This document shows, in pieces, positions 25,864-34,379 of a stretch of DNA of 64,000 nt. Source of the DNA: Kofleriaceae bacterium (GTDB lineage: Bacteria; Myxococcota_A; Polyangia; Haliangiales; Haliangiaceae); assembly GCA_020633495.1 (NCBI GenBank), contig JACKDR010000010.1, positions 124,001-188,000 on the forward strand, given 5' to 3'. The first letter of the stretch is position 1. Each line of letters begins with the position of its first letter. The translations under genes and the position numbers were made by a program. The notes beneath the pieces were generated by a model that was not told the origin of the DNA, made no database searches, and saw only the letters and a program-made list of their open reading frames with translations.

Positions 25864-27209
25864 AGCAGCCGGGTCCGGTTCCAGGTGTCGTAGATGACCG
25901 GCATGCCGCCGCTGAAGTAGTCCGGGCTGCCGACCAGGAAGTGATCGACGAGGCCGACGCAGTCGGCGGCCTCGACCGGGTACTCGGTGACCTTGGCGCC
26001 GCTCTGGGGATCGAACTGCACCAGGCACGCCGGGTTGGTCGGCGAGAAGTAGTTGTCGTTGGACTTCGGCACCAGGATGCCGAAGGTCGTGGCGTGCAGG
26101 AGGTTGTCCTGGTGGTGGCCGCCGAGATCCTCGGCGCCCCAGACCACGCCCAGCGTGTTGGGATCGTGGCCGGCCAGCAGCAGCCGCGGCGTGCCCTTGC
26201 TCTTCTCCCACACCGTCGCCAGCACCGGCGCGCACCACGTCATCGCCTTGAGGTTGTAGCCCGGGCGCGGCGGCGGCAGCGGCTGGGCCTGGACCACGCC
26301 GCTCTGCGCCAGCGTGGTCACGTAGGCGCCGTCGTCGCTGTACGGATCCGACCACACCGTCCGCATGCCGCCGAGCATCATGCCGCCGACGACGCCGTAC
26401 TGGCTGGCGCCGTGATCGACGGAGTCGCCCTCGGCGTTCTTGACCCAGCAGGTCCCGACGTTCTTGCCGCTGGCGTCGAACATCGCCACCTTGGTGAGGT
26501 AGCTGCCGCCGGGGGCGCCGTCGCTGCGGTGCATCATCGCGAAGAAGCCGGACGAGTGCAGCGTCCGCACCTGCGAGGCGTCGTCGATGCGGTAGGTGCG
26601 CTGGTTGCTGGCCAGGTTCCACAGCTCGAAGTTGTCGTCGTCGTCCTCGACCGCGACGAACCCGGGCAGGTTCCAGCCCGCCGGGTGCAGCTTGCCGGAG
26701 CCCTGGCGCACGGTCATGCCGTTGCGGACGTCGATGACGTGGTAGGTGTCGTCGACGCACTCGAAGCCGGCCCAGGTGCCGCCGAGCGACGAGATCGCGG
26801 GCGCGCGATCGTCGCCGTCGTAGGGGTCCTCCTGGATCGCGTCCTCGAGGCCGACGTTCCAGATCTCGCCGCCGTTGCGGGGGTCGAGGCCGCGCAGGCG
26901 GTTGCCGGAGTTGGTCGACACGACCAGCACGCCGCCGACCAGGCCGAGCTTCTTGGACGCCTCGCCGCACAGCGTCCGCCACATCGCGTTGCCGGTCGGC
27001 GTGTGGATCGCGACGACCTCGTGGTCGGTGTCCTCGTAGTTGCCGCTGGCGGTGCCGATGCAGATGAAGTCGAGGCAGCCGTCGCCGTCGATGTCGAGCC
27101 AGCCGAGGGTGTCGCGGACGCACGCGTCCCGCGGCGGGAACACGTTGACGCCGAGATCCGTGTAGTGGAAGCCGAAGCCGCTGTGGTGCTGGACGTAGTT
27201 GCGCGCCAT
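25860..27209 (-). CDS. Repeat protein with beta-propeller-like (PQQ/FG-GAP-like) blades
   Basis: 449 residues. Blade-like units recur: GWLDIDGDGCLDFICIG, VVAIHTPTGNAMWR, GLDPRNGGEIWNVG, HVIDVRNGMTVRQG. The D-x-D-G-D segment fits an FG-GAP calcium loop, and alternating 'W..ag..' strands fit a PQQ-type propeller. There is no signal peptide at the start chosen (ATG at 27209, with GGAGG upstream), so it may be cytoplasmic or exported by another route. Ligand unknown. It is convergent with the polysaccharide synthase. Confidence 0.75.
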   Translation of the reverse strand: MARNYVQHHSGFGFHYTDLGVNVFPPRDACVRDTLGWLDIDGDGCLDFICIGTASGNYEDTDHEVVAIHTPTGNAMWRTLCGEASKKLGLVGGVLVVSTNSGNRLRGLDPRNGGEIWNVGLEDAIQEDPYDGDDRAPAISSLGGTWAGFECVDDTYHVIDVRNGMTVRQGSGKLHPAGWNLPGFVAVEDDDDNFELWNLASNQRTYRIDDASQVRTLHSSGFFAMMHRSDGAPGGSYLTKVAMFDASGKNVGTCWVKNAEGDSVDHGASQYGVVGGMMLGGMRTVWSDPYSDDGAYVTTLAQSGVVQAQPLPPPRPGYNLKAMTWCAPVLATVWEKSKGTPRLLLAGHDPNTLGVVWGAEDLGGHHQDNLLHATTFGILVPKSNDNYFSPTNPACLVQFDPQSGAKVTEYPVEAADCVGLVDHFLVGSPDYFSGGMPVIYDTWNRTRLL

Positions 27210-27306
27210 GGGTCCCTCCGGTGCGGAAACGTATCCCAGGCAGAGCCCGGTCGGCGGCTTCGTGACGGCCACTTTTCGGGGCCGGTCCTCGGCTACCATC
27301 GTCCCG

Positions 27307-27816
27307 ATGACCGAGTACCGCGACAGCTTCCAGCACTGCCCGCGCTGCGCCGTCGACCTCGAGCAGGCGGGGTCGGCGCGCGGCTGCCGCCAGTGCCAGG
27401 GCGTGTGGATCGAGGAGCCGATCCTCGACGAGATGGTCCGGAGCATGCGCGCGCTGACCCTCGCGCCGCCGGCCTTCGTCGCGCGCGACGCGCCCCGCGA
27501 CCTGCCGTGCCCGCAGTGCACCCAGCCACTGGCGCCGGTCACGCTCGAGGACGTCGCGATCGATCGCTGCGAGCGCGCCCACGGCGTCTGGTTCGATCGC
27601 GAGGAGCTGCAGGCCGTGCTGTACCGGGTCGGGCGCGCCGCGCCCGACGCCGCCGCGCCCGACGCCGGGGTCCCCGACGTCAAGACCGGCTTCTGGGGCG
27701 GGCTGCTGGGCGCGATCGGCGGGCTGCTGGGGATCCTCGGCTACGGGGTCGCCGGCGTGGTCGCGACGCCCGTCGTCGTCGCCGTCAAGGCCGACGAGCG
27801 CGACCGCCGCCGCTAG
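27307..27816 (+). CDS. TFIIB-type zinc-ribbon protein with C-terminal membrane segment
   Basis: 169 residues. Two zinc-ribbon units are visible: CPRCAVDLEQ...CRQCQGVWIE and CPQCTQPL...DRCERAHGVWFDREEL. The second has Cys-Glu-Arg-Ala-His in place of a C-x-x-C. 'GVW(I/F)(E/D)xxEL' is the signature of the zf-TFIIB family. A Gly-rich hydrophobic segment (GGLLGAIGGLLGILGYGVAGVV) near the C terminus probably inserts in the membrane. Function unknown. It is divergent from the propeller gene. Confidence 0.8.
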   Translation: MTEYRDSFQHCPRCAVDLEQAGSARGCRQCQGVWIEEPILDEMVRSMRALTLAPPAFVARDAPRDLPCPQCTQPLAPVTLEDVAIDRCERAHGVWFDREELQAVLYRVGRAAPDAAAPDAGVPDVKTGFWGGLLGAIGGLLGILGYGVAGVVATPVVVAVKADERDRRR

Positions 27817-27854
27817 GCGGGGCGGCTCACGGCCACGGGCCACCCCGTCCCGCC
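27816..27854. terminator. Hairpin between convergent genes
   Basis: Bases 27816-27825 (GGCGGGGCGG) pair with 27845-27854 with one G-U pair, and a smaller GGCC/GGCC hairpin sits in the loop. It starts at the stop codon of the zinc-ribbon gene and ends five bases before the stop of the converging beta-barrel gene. No U-tract is present. It is a candidate bidirectional terminator. Confidence 0.45.
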
Positions 27855-27859
27855 GCCGG

Positions 27860-28789
27860 CTACAGCGTGTAGCTGTACCAGAGCTGCAGCCACCGGTAGT
27901 CGGCGCCGGTGGCGTCGCCGCCGCCCACGACCTGCCCGAAGATCAGCGACGCGCCGACCGCCTGGCTGGCGTCGAGCTTGTACTGGCCGAGCGCGCCGAG
28001 CGCGAACTGCCAGCCATCACCGAAGCCCTGCAGCGGCCCCTTGATGCCGGTGCCGAGGCCAACCCACCACGCGCTGCTCGGCGCGTACGCCGCGACCGCG
28101 GGGACCCAGAGCCGGTCGACGTTGTCGGCGGTGAGCGGATCGTCATCCTTGCGGTGGGTGGCGGCGAGATACACGCTGGGCGTGCTCATCACCAGCAGCT
28201 TGCCGGCCTTGTAGCGCAGCTTGGCGCCGACCTTGACGCTGTAGAAGCCGGCGTCGAGGGAGATCGCGTGGACGCCGGCGTTGGCGGCCAGCGCGAACGG
28301 GCCACGCGCCAGGCCGTAGAGGACCTCGGCGCCGACGTTGTCGTAGACGTGGGCGCAGCCGTTGTCGGTGCCGGTGAGGCACAGGCCCTTGCCCGCGGCG
28401 CCACGGAAGCCGGTGGCGTTGAAGCTGCCGTGCACCAGCATGACGGTCACGTTGTCGGTCACGCCGTAGGAGACGTCGGGGGAGACCGACACCGGCTTGG
28501 CGACCGCGTCGGCACCGACGTTGATCTCCAGGTTGGCCAGGAGGTTGAGCTTGCCGGCGGGCAACGTGAGCCCGGGCCGGGCCGGCGCGACCGCGACGTC
28601 CGCCGCGGCGACCGGCGCCGGCTCGACGGGCGAGGCCGCGTCGTCCCCGACCGCGGCGCCATCGTCCACGGCGGCGGCGGCGTCGACGGCGTCGTCGTCG
28701 CCGTCGTCGTCGCCGTCGTCGGCGATCGCGGGGCCACCGGTGAGCGAGAGGACGAGCGAGGCGGATGCAAGGTACAGCAGGCGTTTCAT
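27860..28789 (-). CDS. Outer-membrane beta-barrel-like protein
   Basis: 309 residues with a cleavable signal peptide (LYLASASLVLSLTGGPAIA). An Asp/Ala-rich linker of about 50 residues follows, then alternating amphipathic strands (KLNLLANLEINVGADAV, DVSYGVTDNVTVMLVHG, ending in LQLWYSYTL with a terminal aromatic-rich strand). This fits an outer-membrane barrel. AGGAG lies upstream of the ATG at 28789. The gene starts 20 bases after the last small gene of the nap minus-strand operon, so it may be its final member. Its cargo is unknown. Confidence 0.7.
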   Translation of the reverse strand: MKRLLYLASASLVLSLTGGPAIADDGDDDGDDDAVDAAAAVDDGAAVGDDAASPVEPAPVAAADVAVAPARPGLTLPAGKLNLLANLEINVGADAVAKPVSVSPDVSYGVTDNVTVMLVHGSFNATGFRGAAGKGLCLTGTDNGCAHVYDNVGAEVLYGLARGPFALAANAGVHAISLDAGFYSVKVGAKLRYKAGKLLVMSTPSVYLAATHRKDDDPLTADNVDRLWVPAVAAYAPSSAWWVGLGTGIKGPLQGFGDGWQFALGALGQYKLDASQAVGASLIFGQVVGGGDATGADYRWLQLWYSYTL

Positions 28790-28809
28790 CGAGAGCTCCT
28801 TGGGATGGA

Positions 28810-29145
28810 TCACGGAGCCGTCGGCTCCGTCGTACGCACGTCGTCGTGACAGACGCGGATCAGCCGGACGCCACCCGGGGCGCGCATCAGCGTGTCCCAC
28901 CACTGGCGACCGTCGTGGCGATAGCGGAGCTGGACGCCGGCCACGACCCCGGCGTCGAGCAGCTCGTGGGCGCGCGCGAGCTGCGCGCGGGGCTCGCCGG
29001 CGGCGTCCTCGGCGCGGGTCCGCGGCCCGCCCTTGATCGAGACACCGAGCACCTCGGTCACGGTGGCGACGTCGAGGAACAGCTGGCCGAGCGTCGCCGC
29101 GTCGAGCAGCGCCTCGTGGATCGGCGGCAGATCGAGCTCAGACAT
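28810..29145 (-). CDS. Small protein of the nap operon, unknown
   Basis: 111 residues, overlapping the preceding gene by eight bases. N-terminal helices (PIHEALLDAATLGQLFLDVATV) lead to a C-terminal strand region (VAGVQLRYRHDGRQWWDTLMRAPGGVRLIRV). No signal peptide or Cys motif is seen. Its tight coupling in the nap minus-strand operon suggests an accessory or assembly role. I do not recognise it as a known Nap subunit. Confidence 0.65.
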   Translation of the reverse strand: MSELDLPPIHEALLDAATLGQLFLDVATVTEVLGVSIKGGPRTRAEDAAGEPRAQLARAHELLDAGVVAGVQLRYRHDGRQWWDTLMRAPGGVRLIRVCHDDVRTTEPTAP

Positions 29146-29425
29146 CGTCGTCGGCTCCGGGGTCGAGGGGATGGGCGATCGCGACGCGGGCGACCCCGGG
29201 CAGCGCGGTGGCGGTCCGGACCACGAACCGCGGCAGCGCCTCGGCGGCCGTGGGCGCGGGCGCCGGCCGGGCCGCGTAGAACCGGTCGAGCGAGAACGCG
29301 TCGCCGGCGGCGGGGCCAGCCGGCACCGCGGCGGCCGCGGCGTCGGGCGACGGTGCCCGGGACGGGGCGCCGTCCGCCCGCCGCCAGAAGGTCAGCAGCT
29401 GCCGGCGCGACAGGGCCGCGCTCAC
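29138..29425 (-). CDS. Small nap-operon protein with NapF-like N-terminal motif but no iron-sulfur motif
   Basis: 95 residues from a GTG that overlaps the stop of the cytochrome gene. The start MSAALSRRQLLTFWRR resembles the N termini of NapF-type ferredoxins and of some twin-arginine proteins. No C-x-x-C-x-x-C cluster follows; instead there is an Ala/Pro-rich linker and a short domain (LPRFVVRTATALPGVARVAIAHPL). It could be a reduced NapF relative, a chaperone or an unrelated small protein. Context is the only functional clue. Confidence 0.6.
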   Translation of the reverse strand: MSAALSRRQLLTFWRRADGAPSRAPSPDAAAAAVPAGPAAGDAFSLDRFYAARPAPAPTAAEALPRFVVRTATALPGVARVAIAHPLDPGADDDV

Positions 29426-30174
29426 GGCGTCCTCGGGATCGCCACCGGCGCGCGCTGGTCGAGCTCGGCGGACCGGCCGTGGCACTGCAGACACGAGGCC
29501 CGCCACGGATGGCTGGAGCGCATGCCGAGCGCGCCGTAGACGCCGTGGCAGGCGTCGCAGCGCTCGCGCATGCGCGTGGTGTGCGGGATCGTCGGCGGCG
29601 CGCCCGGCCACGCGCGCTCGCCGGTGGCCGGCGCGGCGAGCCCGACGAAGCCGTTGTCCGGGGCCGGCGGCGTCACCGTGCCGGGGCGAGGATCGGTCGC
29701 GACCACGTGGCACTGCACGCACGAGTCGTGGCGCTCGTGGCTCATCCGCGGCGCCACGACCCCGGCGATCGTCGTGCCGCGATCGTGGCAGGTGAGGCAC
29801 GCCGGCACGCCGTGCTGATCGATCCGGTGCGGGATCGTCGGCGGCGCGCCGTCGAAGGCGCGCCGGGTCGCGCGGCGCGCCAGCGCGTCGGCGCGATCCT
29901 GCGCGGACTGGACCACCGGGGCGAAGGGATCGGGGCCGCCCGGCAGGCCGCCGAACCAGCCGGCCGCGGCCTCGGCGTTGGGGCCGTGCGCCGCCGCGCG
30001 CTCGTCGGCGTAGCTGCGCGCCGCGACCTGGGTGTCGACCGCCGGCTGGCTGGCGACGTAGCTGCGCACGTCGCGACCCGTGCCGCGGACGCCGGAGATC
30101 AACCCGACGATCGCGACCGCCACGACGCAGACCATGCCGATCTCCAGCGCGCCGGTGCGTCGCGGCTCGCTCAC
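29422..30174 (-). CDS. NapB-like cytochrome c, internally duplicated, tetraheme, membrane-anchored
   Basis: 250 residues from a GTG overlapping the napA stop. One N-terminal transmembrane helix (IGMVCVVAVAIVGLISGV) anchors it. Four CxxCH heme motifs follow: CLTCH, CVQCH, CDACH, CLQCH. Two halves repeat the phrase GAPPTIPH before each heme pair, with MSHERHDSCVQCH matched by SSHPWRASCLQCH. NapB, the electron donor to NapA, is normally a soluble diheme protein with this same APPTIPH...CxxCH...PH...CxxCH order. This therefore looks like a tandem duplication of NapB with an added anchor. It should pass electrons to NapA in the periplasm. Confidence 0.8.
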   Translation of the reverse strand: MSEPRRTGALEIGMVCVVAVAIVGLISGVRGTGRDVRSYVASQPAVDTQVAARSYADERAAAHGPNAEAAAGWFGGLPGGPDPFAPVVQSAQDRADALARRATRRAFDGAPPTIPHRIDQHGVPACLTCHDRGTTIAGVVAPRMSHERHDSCVQCHVVATDPRPGTVTPPAPDNGFVGLAAPATGERAWPGAPPTIPHTTRMRERCDACHGVYGALGMRSSHPWRASCLQCHGRSAELDQRAPVAIPRTP

Positions 30175-32576
30175 GGGGTCCCCACGGGCCGTCGTCGGAC
30201 GCGCACCGCGCACTTCTTGTAGTCGGGCTGCTTCGACAGCGGGTCGAAGGCGTCGAGGGTGACCTGGTTGATCGGCAGCGTCTCGTCGAAGAACGGCACG
30301 AAGACGCTGCCCCGGGGCGGCTGACCGCGGCCGTCGATCCACACCGGGACCTCGACCTTGCCGCGCCGGCTCTCGACGATGACGACCTCGCCGTCGGCGA
30401 CGCCCAGCGCGGCCGCGTCGTCGCGGTGCATCTCGACGTAGGCCTGCGGCATCGCGCGCTGCAGCTGGGGCACGCGCATCGTCATCGTGCCGGAGTGCCA
30501 GTGCTCGAGCACGCGCCCGGTGCACAGCCACATCGGGTACCCGGCGTCGGGCACCTCCGGCGGCGGCTCGTAGGGGTGGAACCAGATCAGCGCGCGGTCG
30601 TCCTTGGTGACCGAGTGGTAGAACTGGAGGTCGGCCTTGGTGGCGTAGGGGTCGTCGAACCTGGCGAAGCGGAACCGGGTCTCGCGCCAGGTGCCGTCGG
30701 CCTGCTCGACCACCGGCCAGCGCATGCCGCGGGCCTTGACGTACTCGGCGTACGGCGCCAGGTCCTTGTGCTTGAACCGGGTGAACCGTCGGTACTCGTC
30801 GAAGAGCTGCTGGTCGACGTTGACGTCGTAGTAGCGGCGCCAGTCCCACACCGGCACCTCCTGGCCGGCGTCGTCGACGATGCGGAACAGGAACTTGCCG
30901 TCCTTGTCCTTCATCCCGGGCAGGCCCTTGTCGTGGAGCTTGCGCGCCACCGCCAGCAGCTGCCAGCAGTCGTCGCGCGCCTCGCCCGGCGGTTGCACCA
31001 TGCGGAACCACTGCTGGGTCCGGCGCTCCGAGTTGCCGAAGACGCCGTTCTTCTCGACCCACATCGCGCTGGGCAGCACCAGATCGGCGGCCATCGCGGT
31101 CGCGGTCGGGTAGACGTCCGAGACGATCAGGAACTTGCCGGGCAGGCGCCGGCTGGGATCGAACAGCGCGCTGGCGTTGGGCAGCGTCCGGGCCGGGTTG
31201 GTGACCTGGACCCAGATCGTGTCGATGTCGCCGCCCTGCTCGGCGGCGGTCGAGAACCGCTTCCACATCTCGACGGTGTGGTAGCCGGGCTTGTCCTTGA
31301 TCCGTCCCGCGGGCAGGTTCCAGATCTCCTCGGCCTCCTTGCGGTGCTCGGGGTTGGCGACGACGAGGCCGCCCGGCAGCGCGTGGGCGAGCGTGCCGAC
31401 CTCGCGCACCGTGCCGCACGCCGACGGCTGGCCGGTGAGGCTGGTCGGCGCGTCCCCCGGCTTGCCGAAGTGACCCGACAGCAGGTGGATGCCGTGGACC
31501 AGATCGTTGATCGCGGTGCCGCGGGTGTGCTGGTTCATGCCCATGCACCACAGGCTCGTGATCCGCAGATCGCGCCGGCCGAACAGCTCGGCGAGCATCC
31601 GGAGGTCGGCGGCGGGCACGCCCGAGATGTCCTCGACCTTCTCCGGCGTGTACTCGGCGAGCGCCTGCCGGTACTCCTCGAACGTCGACGCGTCACCCTG
31701 CAGGCTGGGCGGATCGGTCCGCTTGCGGAAGTTGCAGAACTGGTCGACGAACGCACGGTCGTAGGTGCCGCTCTCGACCAGCAGGTGGGCGATGCCGTTG
31801 GCGATCGCCAGATCGCTCTGCGGCTTGAAGATCAGCGTGCGGTCGCAGAAGCCGCTGGTGCGGGTGCGCCGGGTCGTGAGGTCGATCAGCCGGACCGTCT
31901 CGCCGCGGGCGCGCCGGTCGATGATCCGCGAGAACAGGATCGGGTGCATCTCGGCGGGGTTGTTGCCCCACATCAAGACGACGTCGGCGCGGTCGAGATC
32001 GTCGTAGCAGCCGGCCGGCTCGTCGACGCCATACGTCGACAGGAACCCGGTGACCGCCGAGGCCATGCACAGCCGGGCGTTGGGATCGATCTGGTTGCTG
32101 GCCAGCCCGCCCTTGATCAGCTTGTTGGCGGCGTATCCCTCGGGGATCGTCCACTGACCGCTGCCGTAGATCGCGAAGCCCGCCGGGTTGCCGAACGCGC
32201 GCTCGGCGACGATCTCGATCGCCTGGTCCCACGAGATCGGCTCGAGCTTGCCGTTGCGGCGCAGCAGCGGACGGGTCAACCGGTCCTTGCCGTAGAGGGC
32301 GAGGCCGACGTGGTAGCCCTTGACGCACAAGAGGCCCTTGTTGACCTCGGCCTTGTCGTCGCCGGCGATCGCGACGACCTTGCCGCCACGCACGCCGACC
32401 TGGACGTGACAGCCGGTGCCGCAGAAGCGACAGGGCGCCTTGTCCCAGCGAACGCCGTCGATCGCGGGCGGCCCGTCGCCCGGGGCCGCGGCTGAATCGC
32501 CGTCGAGGGCGAGCCGGTACGCGGCCGCGGTCGCGGCCGCCATCGCGGTGGTCTTGAGAAAGTCGCGGCGGTCCAT
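30171..32576 (-). CDS. napA: Periplasmic nitrate reductase catalytic subunit NapA
   Basis: 801 residues. The twin-arginine signal begins MDRRDFLKTT. The [4Fe-4S] ligands are C49-R-F-C52-G-T-G-C56 and LLCVKG near residue 84. DPNARLCMASAVTGF near residue 150 carries the molybdenum-binding Cys typical of Nap (bis-MGD cofactor). The C-terminal half has the molybdopterin dinucleotide-binding domain (WLCTGRVLEHWHSGTMT, then EMHRDDAAALGVADGE). Length fits NapA (~830). The ATG at 32576 shares bases with the NapD stop (TGATG); a GTG one codon upstream is the alternative. It reduces nitrate to nitrite in the periplasm. Related assimilatory or arsenate enzymes lack this combination with NapD. Confidence 0.93.
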   Translation of the reverse strand: MDRRDFLKTTAMAAATAAAYRLALDGDSAAAPGDGPPAIDGVRWDKAPCRFCGTGCHVQVGVRGGKVVAIAGDDKAEVNKGLLCVKGYHVGLALYGKDRLTRPLLRRNGKLEPISWDQAIEIVAERAFGNPAGFAIYGSGQWTIPEGYAANKLIKGGLASNQIDPNARLCMASAVTGFLSTYGVDEPAGCYDDLDRADVVLMWGNNPAEMHPILFSRIIDRRARGETVRLIDLTTRRTRTSGFCDRTLIFKPQSDLAIANGIAHLLVESGTYDRAFVDQFCNFRKRTDPPSLQGDASTFEEYRQALAEYTPEKVEDISGVPAADLRMLAELFGRRDLRITSLWCMGMNQHTRGTAINDLVHGIHLLSGHFGKPGDAPTSLTGQPSACGTVREVGTLAHALPGGLVVANPEHRKEAEEIWNLPAGRIKDKPGYHTVEMWKRFSTAAEQGGDIDTIWVQVTNPARTLPNASALFDPSRRLPGKFLIVSDVYPTATAMAADLVLPSAMWVEKNGVFGNSERRTQQWFRMVQPPGEARDDCWQLLAVARKLHDKGLPGMKDKDGKFLFRIVDDAGQEVPVWDWRRYYDVNVDQQLFDEYRRFTRFKHKDLAPYAEYVKARGMRWPVVEQADGTWRETRFRFARFDDPYATKADLQFYHSVTKDDRALIWFHPYEPPPEVPDAGYPMWLCTGRVLEHWHSGTMTMRVPQLQRAMPQAYVEMHRDDAAALGVADGEVVIVESRRGKVEVPVWIDGRGQPPRGSVFVPFFDETLPINQVTLDAFDPLSKQPDYKKCAVRVRRRPVGTP

Positions 32577-32815
32577 CACACGTCCTCCGAGAAGTCGACA
32601 GCGACGACATCCACCTTGAGGATCCCCTCGATCGCGCCGAGCTCGCCGAACAGCGCGTCGCCGGCGGCGCAGCTGGTGGTCATTGCGACCACGGGCAGGC
32701 GATCGAGGACCCGGTCACCCAGACACAGCCGGGCATCGCCACGCAGGCGTTCCAGCACGCGGGTCCGCGAAACTGGCTCGGGATCGAGGGTCAGGACGAG
32801 GGCGCTGACGGTCAT
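32576..32815 (-). CDS. napD: NapD-like chaperone for NapA maturation
   Basis: 79 residues. The ferredoxin-like small fold is suggested by strand (VSALVLTLDPE), helix (TRVLERLRGDARLCLG), strand (LPVVAMTTS), helix (GDALFGELGAIEGILKV) and strand (VDVVAVDF), with IEGILKVDVV matching the NapD core (the usual form is 'I..lpGV.sa.lvyh'). NapD binds the twin-arginine signal of NapA before export. Its stop overlaps the NapA start. It is the first gene of the minus-strand nap arm. Confidence 0.85.
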   Translation of the reverse strand: MTVSALVLTLDPEPVSRTRVLERLRGDARLCLGDRVLDRLPVVAMTTSCAAGDALFGELGAIEGILKVDVVAVDFSEDV

Positions 32816-32855
32816 CGCTGGCCACCCGAAGCAAGCGTCGGGCCACCGCCTGGCC

Positions 32856-32867
32856 CCACAGCTGTGG
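32856..32867. promoter_or_regulatory. Perfect palindrome in the divergent nap promoter region
   Basis: CCACAGCTGTGG is a perfect 12-bp palindrome in the 79-base space between the divergent napD and cytochrome genes, near its middle. It could be an operator for coordinated control of both arms. It does not match the FNR/CRP pattern seen at the benzoyl-CoA locus. A 12-bp palindrome is modest evidence. Confidence 0.3.
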
Positions 32868-32894
32868 CGCACCTCGTGCAGAGGTACCCGGATC

Positions 32895-33473
32895 GTGCGT
32901 GTCCTCGCTCTCTCGTTCCTCGCGTTGCTCGCCGCGTGCGGCACCGATCAGCCGGGGCGTCTACGGCCGCCGCCCGGTCCGCCGACCGGCGCGACCACGA
33001 TCCACGTCCCCGATCGGCTGACCAGCATCCCGACCGGCGAGGTCGACGCCCTCGGTCGTCCGCAGCGCGCGCCGTGCGTCGGCTGCCACTCGCTGCGTCG
33101 CCCCGCGCGGCTGCCGTCGTCGGTCGACGAGCTCGACGAGTTCCACCAGGGGCTGCGCTTCGTGCACGGCGGCGTCAGCTGCGCCAGCTGCCACGTCGTC
33201 GGCGATCAGGACGTCCTGCACCGCGCCGACGGCACCATCATCCCGATGGTCGACGTGCTCCAGCTGTGCGCCCAGTGCCACGGCCCGCAGTACCGCGACT
33301 ACCTGCACGGCGCCCACGGCGGCATGAACGGCGCCTGGGATCTGTCGAGCGGCGATCGCGTGCGGAACAACTGCGTCGACTGCCACGATCCCCACCAGCC
33401 CGCCTTCCAGCCCTCGGTCCCGGTGCTGCCGCCGCGCGACCGGGGCGTCCTGCAAGGCCGAGGAGCACGCTGA
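32895..33473 (+). CDS. Tetraheme cytochrome c lipoprotein of the nap locus
   Basis: 192 residues from a GTG. The signal peptide VRVLALSFLALLAACGT ends in a lipobox Cys. Four CxxCH motifs follow: CVGCH, CASCH, CAQCH and CVDCH, with extra His residues (HGGVSC, LHGAHGG, CHDPHQPAF) that could be distal heme ligands. It overlaps the ferredoxin gene by TGATG. In the plus-strand arm it is the likely periplasmic carrier between the NrfD/ferredoxin module and the NapB-like cytochrome. It belongs to no single named family I can assign. Confidence 0.82.
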   Translation: MRVLALSFLALLAACGTDQPGRLRPPPGPPTGATTIHVPDRLTSIPTGEVDALGRPQRAPCVGCHSLRRPARLPSSVDELDEFHQGLRFVHGGVSCASCHVVGDQDVLHRADGTIIPMVDVLQLCAQCHGPQYRDYLHGAHGGMNGAWDLSSGDRVRNNCVDCHDPHQPAFQPSVPVLPPRDRGVLQGRGAR

Positions 33474-34375
33474 TGTCGTCGCCCACCCGCCGCGTCGCGC
33501 TCAAGGTCGTCGGTGGCACGCTGGGCGCCGGCGCCTTCGCGTACGCCGCCCGGCCGTTCGTCCAGTGGGCCAGCGCGCTCTCGGTCGACGAGGTCCTGCG
33601 GCGCCACTACAAGGAGCTGACCCCGGACGAGATGTCGCAGATCCTCCGCCAGCTCGAGGCCGACACCAAGGCCCGCTACGGCGCCGACGTCCACATCGAG
33701 GACCTGCCGCCGCAGGAAGGGGTCTCGTTCGGGTACGCCCTCAACCTCAGCGTGTGCATCGGGTGCCGCAAGTGCGCCGAGGCCTGCCACGTCGAGAACA
33801 ACCACGACCGTCGAACCAACAACTCCTACATCCGGGTCCTCGAGATGGACCAGGGTTCTTTTGACATGGAGCGTGGTCAAGTCGACTACGACCACGCGGT
33901 CCCGGCGCCGGGCAAGTACTACATGCCCGTGCAGTGCCATCAGTGCGACAACGCGCCCTGCGTCAAGGTCTGCCCGGTCGAGGCGACCTGGAAGGAGCCC
34001 GACGGCGTCGTCGTCGTCGACTACAACTGGTGCATCGGCTGCCGCTACTGCGAGGCGGCGTGTCCGTATCACGCGCGGCGGTTCAACTGGCAGGCCCCGG
34101 AGATCCCGGCCGACCAGATCAACCCGGACCAGGGCTACCTGTCGAACCGCATTCGCCCCAAGGGCGTGGTCGAGAAGTGCACGTTCTGTCTCCACCGCAC
34201 CCGCCGCGGCCAGCTGCCCGCGTGCCTCGAGGCCTGCCCCACCGGCGCCCGCGTCTTCGGCAACCTGCTCGATCCCGACAGCGAGATCCGGTGGGTGCTC
34301 GAGCACAAGCGCGTCTACGTCCTCAAGGAGGAGCTGGGCACGCGGCCGCGCTTCTTCTACTTCTTCGACGTGTGA
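33473..34375 (+). CDS. Exported four-cluster [4Fe-4S] ferredoxin subunit (NrfC/HybA/TtrB type)
   Basis: 300 residues. The N terminus RRVALKVVGGTLGAGAFAYAA is twin-arginine-like, directing export of the folded protein. Cysteine sets: CIGCRKCAEACH, CHQCDNAPCVKVCP, CIGCRYCEAACP and CTFCLHR...CLEACP, enough for four [4Fe-4S] clusters. In the first set the last position is Cys-His (ACH) rather than Cys-Pro. Such subunits pair with NrfD-type membrane proteins, here the next gene five bases on. It should carry electrons from the quinol site to the cytochromes of the nap locus. Confidence 0.88.
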   Translation: MSSPTRRVALKVVGGTLGAGAFAYAARPFVQWASALSVDEVLRRHYKELTPDEMSQILRQLEADTKARYGADVHIEDLPPQEGVSFGYALNLSVCIGCRKCAEACHVENNHDRRTNNSYIRVLEMDQGSFDMERGQVDYDHAVPAPGKYYMPVQCHQCDNAPCVKVCPVEATWKEPDGVVVVDYNWCIGCRYCEAACPYHARRFNWQAPEIPADQINPDQGYLSNRIRPKGVVEKCTFCLHRTRRGQLPACLEACPTGARVFGNLLDPDSEIRWVLEHKRVYVLKEELGTRPRFFYFFDV

Positions 34376-34379
34376 CCCG

